Positions 7,336 to 9,842 of a stretch of 9,842 nt of DNA are shown in pieces. This stretch comes from Sedimentisphaerales bacterium (GTDB lineage: Bacteria > Planctomycetota > Phycisphaerae > Sedimentisphaerales > SM23-30): NCBI GenBank assembly GCA_030640865.1, contig DAOWIP010000128.1, positions 1 to 9,842 on the forward strand. The letters are read 5' to 3'. The translations under genes were made by a program, and so were the position numbers. The notes below the pieces were generated by a model. It was given only the letters and a program-made list of their open reading frames with translations, searched no databases and was not told the origin of the DNA. How positions within the stretch are numbered: the stretch's first letter is position 1; every line of letters starts with the position of its first letter.

Positions 7336-7794
7336 CCGGCTGATATGCCAAACAGGGATAAGAACCCTGGTAAAGAGCCCCTTGCCGATGATACGTTCCA
7401 TGCCCGATGTGATTTTGCCGGTGATTTGCTTCAGATTTGGGTCTCGGAGTTGGTCATAATCAGCAGAAGTAACAGCCGAACGGATTTCATCTTTTATCTC
7501 ATGGGAATGGCGGATGATGGCTTTATCCAGGATGCTGTTTTTATCCGGGCAGGCCTTGACATAGGCACTGATGGTTACAATAGTACGGCTACGGAAGGTA
7601 AGCCAGCGTTCACATTGCATATTTTCGCACAGGAGCAGTTCATCGGAACCTGATGAGGAATTCGAACGATAACCCTTCCTCCAGGAAAACTCATCCACCT
7701 TATCCCGCGGCACAGCCCAAAAGAGAAGGAAAATACCGAGGATTAGAAGCAAGGCGGCGATTCCCTTGCCGGTTCTATTGTTTTTCCTGGGCAT
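7330..7794 (-). CDS. FliL-like single-pass membrane protein
   Basis: A 154-residue protein: a short basic N-terminus (MPRKNNRTGK), one transmembrane helix (about 11-28), then a linker and a C-terminal domain (about 65-150). The C-terminal part has RTIVTISAYVKACPDK (70-85), a helix with HSHEIKDEIRSAVTSADYDQLRDPN (97-120), and a final strand after IIGKGLFTRVLIPVW. This resembles FliL, the inner-membrane protein at the flagellar stator ('...I.d.i...l......dL.dp.....l...i...i....v..V.f...'). Typical FliL length fits. No other flagellar gene is in the window, so it may be a FliL-domain protein with another job. The ribosome binding site AAGGAA lies about six bases before the ATG. Its 3' end abuts and overlaps the severed signal-peptide frame on the other strand; it is convergent with the lyase gene, 66 bases apart. 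The family call rests on pattern memory. Confidence 0.5.
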   Translation of the reverse strand: MPRKNNRTGKGIAALLLILGIFLLFWAVPRDKVDEFSWRKGYRSNSSSGSDELLLCENMQCERWLTFRSRTIVTISAYVKACPDKNSILDKAIIRHSHEIKDEIRSAVTSADYDQLRDPNLKQITGKITSGMERIIGKGLFTRVLIPVWHISRG

Positions 7795-8038
7795 GGTTTT
7801 TTCCTTAATTACTGGAGTTTTGCAAAAGTCTTGTTAATTAGTAACCATCCACCCAATATTTGGTGAAATCGGTATATATTGTAATATCGGACGGTTGAAA
7901 GCAATTTCTTGAGTCAATTGGCAAACAGGATTACAGGATAAAAAAGTTTAAATGGCTACGAATATGATATTAGAATTAAGTATGGGAATAGTTGTGCCGA
8001 TGAATATAATGCTAACAACTTTTTCATTATTGAGACAT

Positions 8039-8076
8039 GGGCATGTAAGCTATACCGCTTTCATGCCCTATTTTTT
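8039..8076 (+). terminator. Rho-independent terminator with no gene in front of it
   Basis: GGGCATG (8039-8045) pairs with CATGCCC (8062-8068). Inside it, after one T-T mismatch, AAGC pairs with GCTT around a 6-base loop, and TATTTTTT follows directly (8069-8076). The minus-strand reading lacks a T-run, so it works in the plus direction. Upstream on the plus strand no intact gene ends here; it may stop read-through from the lyase transcript or end a small RNA. Confidence 0.6.
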
Positions 8077-8078
8077 GG

Positions 8079-8195
8079 TTCCAGCTACTCCGAGTTGACG
8101 CCAGCGTCAAAAGTTTAGCTCGACCACGATATCAAACTGGGATCGTGTATTTCAGTGGTCGTTCGGCACTTCTGGCAGAGATGTCCGAGCTGGAA
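8079..8195. other. Dyad-rich intergenic segment, possible structured RNA or regulator-binding region
   Basis: TTCCAGCT (8079-8086) and AGCTGGAA (8188-8195) close the segment. Inside lie TTGACG/CGTCAA (8095-8100, 8105-8110), CGACCAC/GTGGTCG (8121-8127, 8155-8161), and a competing CACGAT/ATCGTG (8125-8130, 8142-8147). Together they could fold as a closing helix with two arms. It looks richer in G and C than the A/T-rich flanks. A single 7-8-bp repeat pair in 500 bp is not rare by chance, so the support is modest. It starts two bases after the terminator's T-run. Confidence 0.25.
8095..8110. promoter_or_regulatory. Operator-like palindrome TTGACGC-CA-GCGTCAA
   Basis: Two perfect 7-bp half-sites with a 2-base centre give a 16-bp dyad, the size of a dimeric repressor or activator site. 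The centre is too short for a comfortable RNA hairpin, which favours DNA binding. It lies about 135 bp upstream of the isomerase promoter's -35, so it could be an upstream activator site or belong to the structured segment around it. No regulator gene is adjacent. Confidence 0.35.
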
Positions 8196-8241
8196 AAACA
8201 GAGATATTACAGAGGAATAACCACCTTATATTTAAAAAAAC

Positions 8242-8271
8242 TTGACAATAATTGTAAAATAAAGGTAATAT
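8242..8271 (+). promoter_or_regulatory. Strong sigma-70-type promoter of the isomerase gene
   Basis: A perfect TTGACA (8242-8247) and TAATAT (8266-8271; 4 of 6 consensus bases) are 18 bases apart. Transcription should start near 8278, leaving a leader of about 105 bases before the isomerase ATG. This is the best -35 in the window and lies downstream of the terminator, so the isomerase is its own transcription unit. Confidence 0.6.
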
Positions 8272-8274
8272 AAC

Positions 8275-8348
8275 ATTCTGAAGTTAATCATATTAGACGC
8301 CAGCAAAAACAGAAGATGCGGACGGGACGTCCGCGGTATATTCAGAAT
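8275..8348 (+). promoter_or_regulatory. Isomerase leader with closing stem and REP-like hairpin
   Basis: ATTCTGAA (8275-8282) and TTCAGAAT (8341-8348) are perfect complements and enclose the hairpin GCGGACG-GGA-CGTCCGC (8318-8334). The predicted transcript start falls inside the first arm, so the outer stem may form only partly in RNA. The inner hairpin belongs to the window's REP-like family (7-bp stem, 3-base loop, tail GGTATA), so it may be a repeat that landed in the leader. Nothing here matches a riboswitch class I know. Confidence 0.3.
8318..8340 (+). repeat. REP-like hairpin in the isomerase leader
   Basis: A perfect 7-bp stem with loop GGA is followed by GGTATA. It has the same design as the hairpins at 757, 2977 and 3041, with stem bases changed on both arms together. 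Confidence 0.6.
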
Positions 8349-8383
8349 ACAAATTCCTATGCGATTAAATTAAGGAAGAAATT

Positions 8384-9799
8384 ATGAAAAATAAAACAAC
8401 ATTTGGAGTTATTGTCGGGACAAGAGGTTTTTTTTCGCCACAACTTGCCGCCGAAACCCGCAGGCAGCTACTGGCCAAGCTGGATAAGTTGGGATATGAA
8501 TATATCATTTTACCCGACGACGCCACCAGAGATGGAGCAGTGGAAACCCTTGCGGACGCGGAGAAGTGCGCGGACCTGTTTAAGAAAAACAGTGATAAGA
8601 TACAGGGGATTATTGTCAGTCTGGCCAATTTCGGGGACGAGTTGGGTATTGTCAATACCCTGAAACTCGCGAAATCAGACGTTCCGGTTCTGATACAGGC
8701 CTGCGATGATGATCTTGATAAAGTAGATGTAGCCCATCGGCGGGATTCCTTCTGCGGCAAACTTTCGGTTTGCAATAACCTGTACCAATACAATATCCCA
8801 TTTACAGACACGACCTATCATACCTGCGCAATAGAAAGTGATACCTTCACCAAAGATATTGAATTTTTCGCCAGTATGTGCCGGGTAGTGTGCGGCATTC
8901 GCAATGTTAGAATAGGCGCGATCGGGACCAGACCAGCAGCATTTCAGACTGTGAGGATTAGTGAAAAACTTCTGCAGGCATCGGGTATTACCGTTGTTCC
9001 GGTCGATCTGTCGGAGATTATTTTCGCGGCACAGAAACTTGGCGACGACGCTTCGGATGTTGCTGAAAAACTTAAGCAAATTCGAGACTATGGCACTATT
9101 CCATCCTATATCAAGGAGGATAATATCCTGAAACAGGCGAAATTGTCGGTAGCTCTCGAAAACTGGATTGTGGAGAACAATATTCAGGCAGCCGCTATCC
9201 AATGCTGGACCTCCATACAAGAAAACTATGGATGCGCAGCCTGTCTTTCGATGAGTATGATGAGCGAGAAACTACTGCCCTGCGCGTGCGAGGTGGATAT
9301 AGGCGGTGCTCTGAGTATGTATGCCCTGGCACTGGCTACAGGCAATCCCTCGGCAATTCTGGACTGGAATAACAATTATGGTGATGATCGGGATATGTGT
9401 ATATGTACCCATTGCAGCAACTACCCCAAAAGCTTTATAAAAAACCCAATCGAAATATCAAATCTGGATATTCTGGGAGAAGCGCTCGGCGCGGAAAAAT
9501 GTTTTGGAGCAGTTAAAGGCAAAGTGGCGGCAGGAGCTATGACTTACTGCAGGATTTCCACCGACGACACCAATGGTAAAGTAAGGGCTTATGTGGGCGA
9601 AGGCGTGTTCACCGACGATCCCTGCGATATAGCCGGAGGCGTAGCGGTTTGCAGAATTCCACGGCTACCCGAATTGATGAAATTCCTGTGCAAAAACGGA
9701 TTTGAACATCATATAGCTATGGTACGGTCGCATTGCGCCGAGATAGTCGCGGAGGCCATAAGCACTTATATGAAATGGGATATTTATCACCATAACTAA
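8384..9799 (+). CDS. L-fucose/L-arabinose isomerase family protein
   Basis: A 471-residue cytoplasmic aldose-ketose isomerase of the FucI/AraA superfamily. The N-terminal Rossmann-like half includes GKLSVCNNLYQYNIPFT (125-141) and the hallmark VRIGAIGTRPAAFQTVRISE (175-194). The C-terminal half carries the metal site: ACEVDIGGAL (Glu303), DWNNNYGD (Asp327) and EHHIAMVRSH (His442/443). The 24-residue gap between Glu303 and Asp327 equals that between Glu337 and Asp361 of E. coli FucI, and the histidine comes near the end as in FucI His528. All three ligands appear intact, so the enzyme should bind Mn2+ or a similar ion. The protein is shorter than FucI (about 590) and close to AraA (about 500); the exact sugar cannot be read from sequence. 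It is rich in cysteine (e.g. CICTHC, 339-344). The start has AAGGAAG upstream, its own promoter and a 105-base leader. The annotation 'L-fucose isomerase' alone would be over-precise. Confidence 0.82.
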   Translation: MKNKTTFGVIVGTRGFFSPQLAAETRRQLLAKLDKLGYEYIILPDDATRDGAVETLADAEKCADLFKKNSDKIQGIIVSLANFGDELGIVNTLKLAKSDVPVLIQACDDDLDKVDVAHRRDSFCGKLSVCNNLYQYNIPFTDTTYHTCAIESDTFTKDIEFFASMCRVVCGIRNVRIGAIGTRPAAFQTVRISEKLLQASGITVVPVDLSEIIFAAQKLGDDASDVAEKLKQIRDYGTIPSYIKEDNILKQAKLSVALENWIVENNIQAAAIQCWTSIQENYGCAACLSMSMMSEKLLPCACEVDIGGALSMYALALATGNPSAILDWNNNYGDDRDMCICTHCSNYPKSFIKNPIEISNLDILGEALGAEKCFGAVKGKVAAGAMTYCRISTDDTNGKVRAYVGEGVFTDDPCDIAGGVAVCRIPRLPELMKFLCKNGFEHHIAMVRSHCAEIVAEAISTYMKWDIYHHN

Positions 9800-9819
9800 T
9801 TAGTTTCTGTTGCGGAAAC

Positions 9820-9842
9820 ACCTCTCTGAAATACAGAAAGGT
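9820..9842 (+). terminator. Hairpin after the isomerase gene, possible terminator (cut by window end)
   Basis: ACCTCTCTG (9820-9828) pairs with CAGAAAGGT (9834-9842) in eight of nine positions around a 5-base loop. The window stops at the last base of the stem, so a following T-run cannot be seen. A palindrome, AACTAATTAGTT (9794-9805), overlaps the stop codon. Confidence 0.35.

Larger units (their letters stand above)
7795..8383. other. Long spacer between the divergent FliL-like and isomerase genes
   Basis: No convincing gene is seen in 589 bp. A 16-bp near-palindrome, CACCCAATATTTGGTG (7850-7865, one mismatched pair), lies about 56 bp ahead of the minus-strand start and could bind a regulator. 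A plus-strand terminator (8039-8076), a dyad-rich segment (8079-8195), a promoter (8242-8271) and a hairpin leader (8275-8348) follow. Two frames were considered. A 48-codon ATG frame (7952-8098) lacks a ribosome binding site and contains the terminator stem. A 74-codon frame (8049-8273) has no start until an internal ATG; its residues (e.g. MSELEKQRYYRGITTLYLKK) look protein-like and might be the tail of a decayed gene. Confidence 0.5.

Noticed and set aside
7336..7653. The remainder of the plus-strand frame after the signal peptide
   Set aside because: It is antisense to the FliL-like gene, which has a better ribosome binding site, membrane helix and family pattern; the plus-strand residues look random after about residue 22.
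7952..8098. A 48-codon hydrophobic small-protein frame
   Set aside because: The nearest ribosome binding site is too far, and the terminator stem lies inside the frame.
8675..9220. A 181-codon minus-strand frame
   Set aside because: It is antisense to the conserved core of the isomerase and has no domain or ribosome binding site worth noting.

Overview
The window reads as a piece of a bacterial chromosome from an environmental, polysaccharide-degrading lineage. It carries a secreted protein joining a heparinase II/III-type lyase to a GH42-like glycosidase barrel, an L-fucose/L-arabinose isomerase family enzyme, a WbuC-type cupin of the kind found near surface-glycan genes, an orphan sensor kinase, and intergenic DNA full of small hairpins and GAACATCGAAC-type repeats. 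From memory, that intergenic style (spurious peptides like MNIEHSTSNVE, and hairpins ending in CCTAC) is common in Planctomycetota/Phycisphaerae and other PVC or deep-branching environmental genomes. I lean that way with low confidence; no rRNA or marker gene is present to settle it. Most genes use ATG with a purine-rich ribosome binding site.

Layout. 1-132 (minus): the 5' end of an IS3-type transposase orfA, running off the left edge, with the presumed IS end just downstream of the next gene. 148-663 (minus): WbuC-like cupin. 664-882: divergent promoter region with a hairpin repeat and a TA run. 883-2769 (plus): membrane PAS-GAF-HisKA_3 histidine kinase. 2770-3123: repeat-rich spacer made of a polypurine tract, an 'AACATCGAAC' repeat and an array of perfect hairpins. 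3124-3597 (plus): small cysteine-containing DUF1284-like protein. 3705-3858: a probable non-autonomous insertion with 14-bp terminal inverted repeats and an AAAATG direct repeat whose right copy supplies the start codon of the next gene. 3862-7263 (plus): the 1133-residue lyase/glycosidase fusion. 7276-about 7335 (plus): what looks like the ribosome binding site and signal peptide of a following secreted-protein gene, cut off where the opposite-strand gene begins. 7330-7794 (minus): FliL-like membrane protein without flagellar neighbours. 7795-8383: long spacer with a plus-strand terminator, a dyad-rich GC-richer island, a strong promoter and a possibly structured leader. 8384-9799 (plus): isomerase with the E/D/H metal site conserved. 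9820-9842: hairpin at the right edge.

How the genes fit together. The fusion protein would cleave an acidic or sulfated glycan outside the cytoplasm. The isomerase could process a released deoxy- or pentose sugar in the cytoplasm, but the two genes are separated by an opposite-strand gene and a terminator, so they are not one operon. The strongest unusual signals are the insertion at the lyase start codon, the covarying hairpin family, the severed signal peptide after the lyase, and the lyase-glycosidase fusion. I did not find a clear new multi-gene system. The best candidate for something undescribed is the structured intergenic segment at 8079-8195, and the evidence for it is weak.
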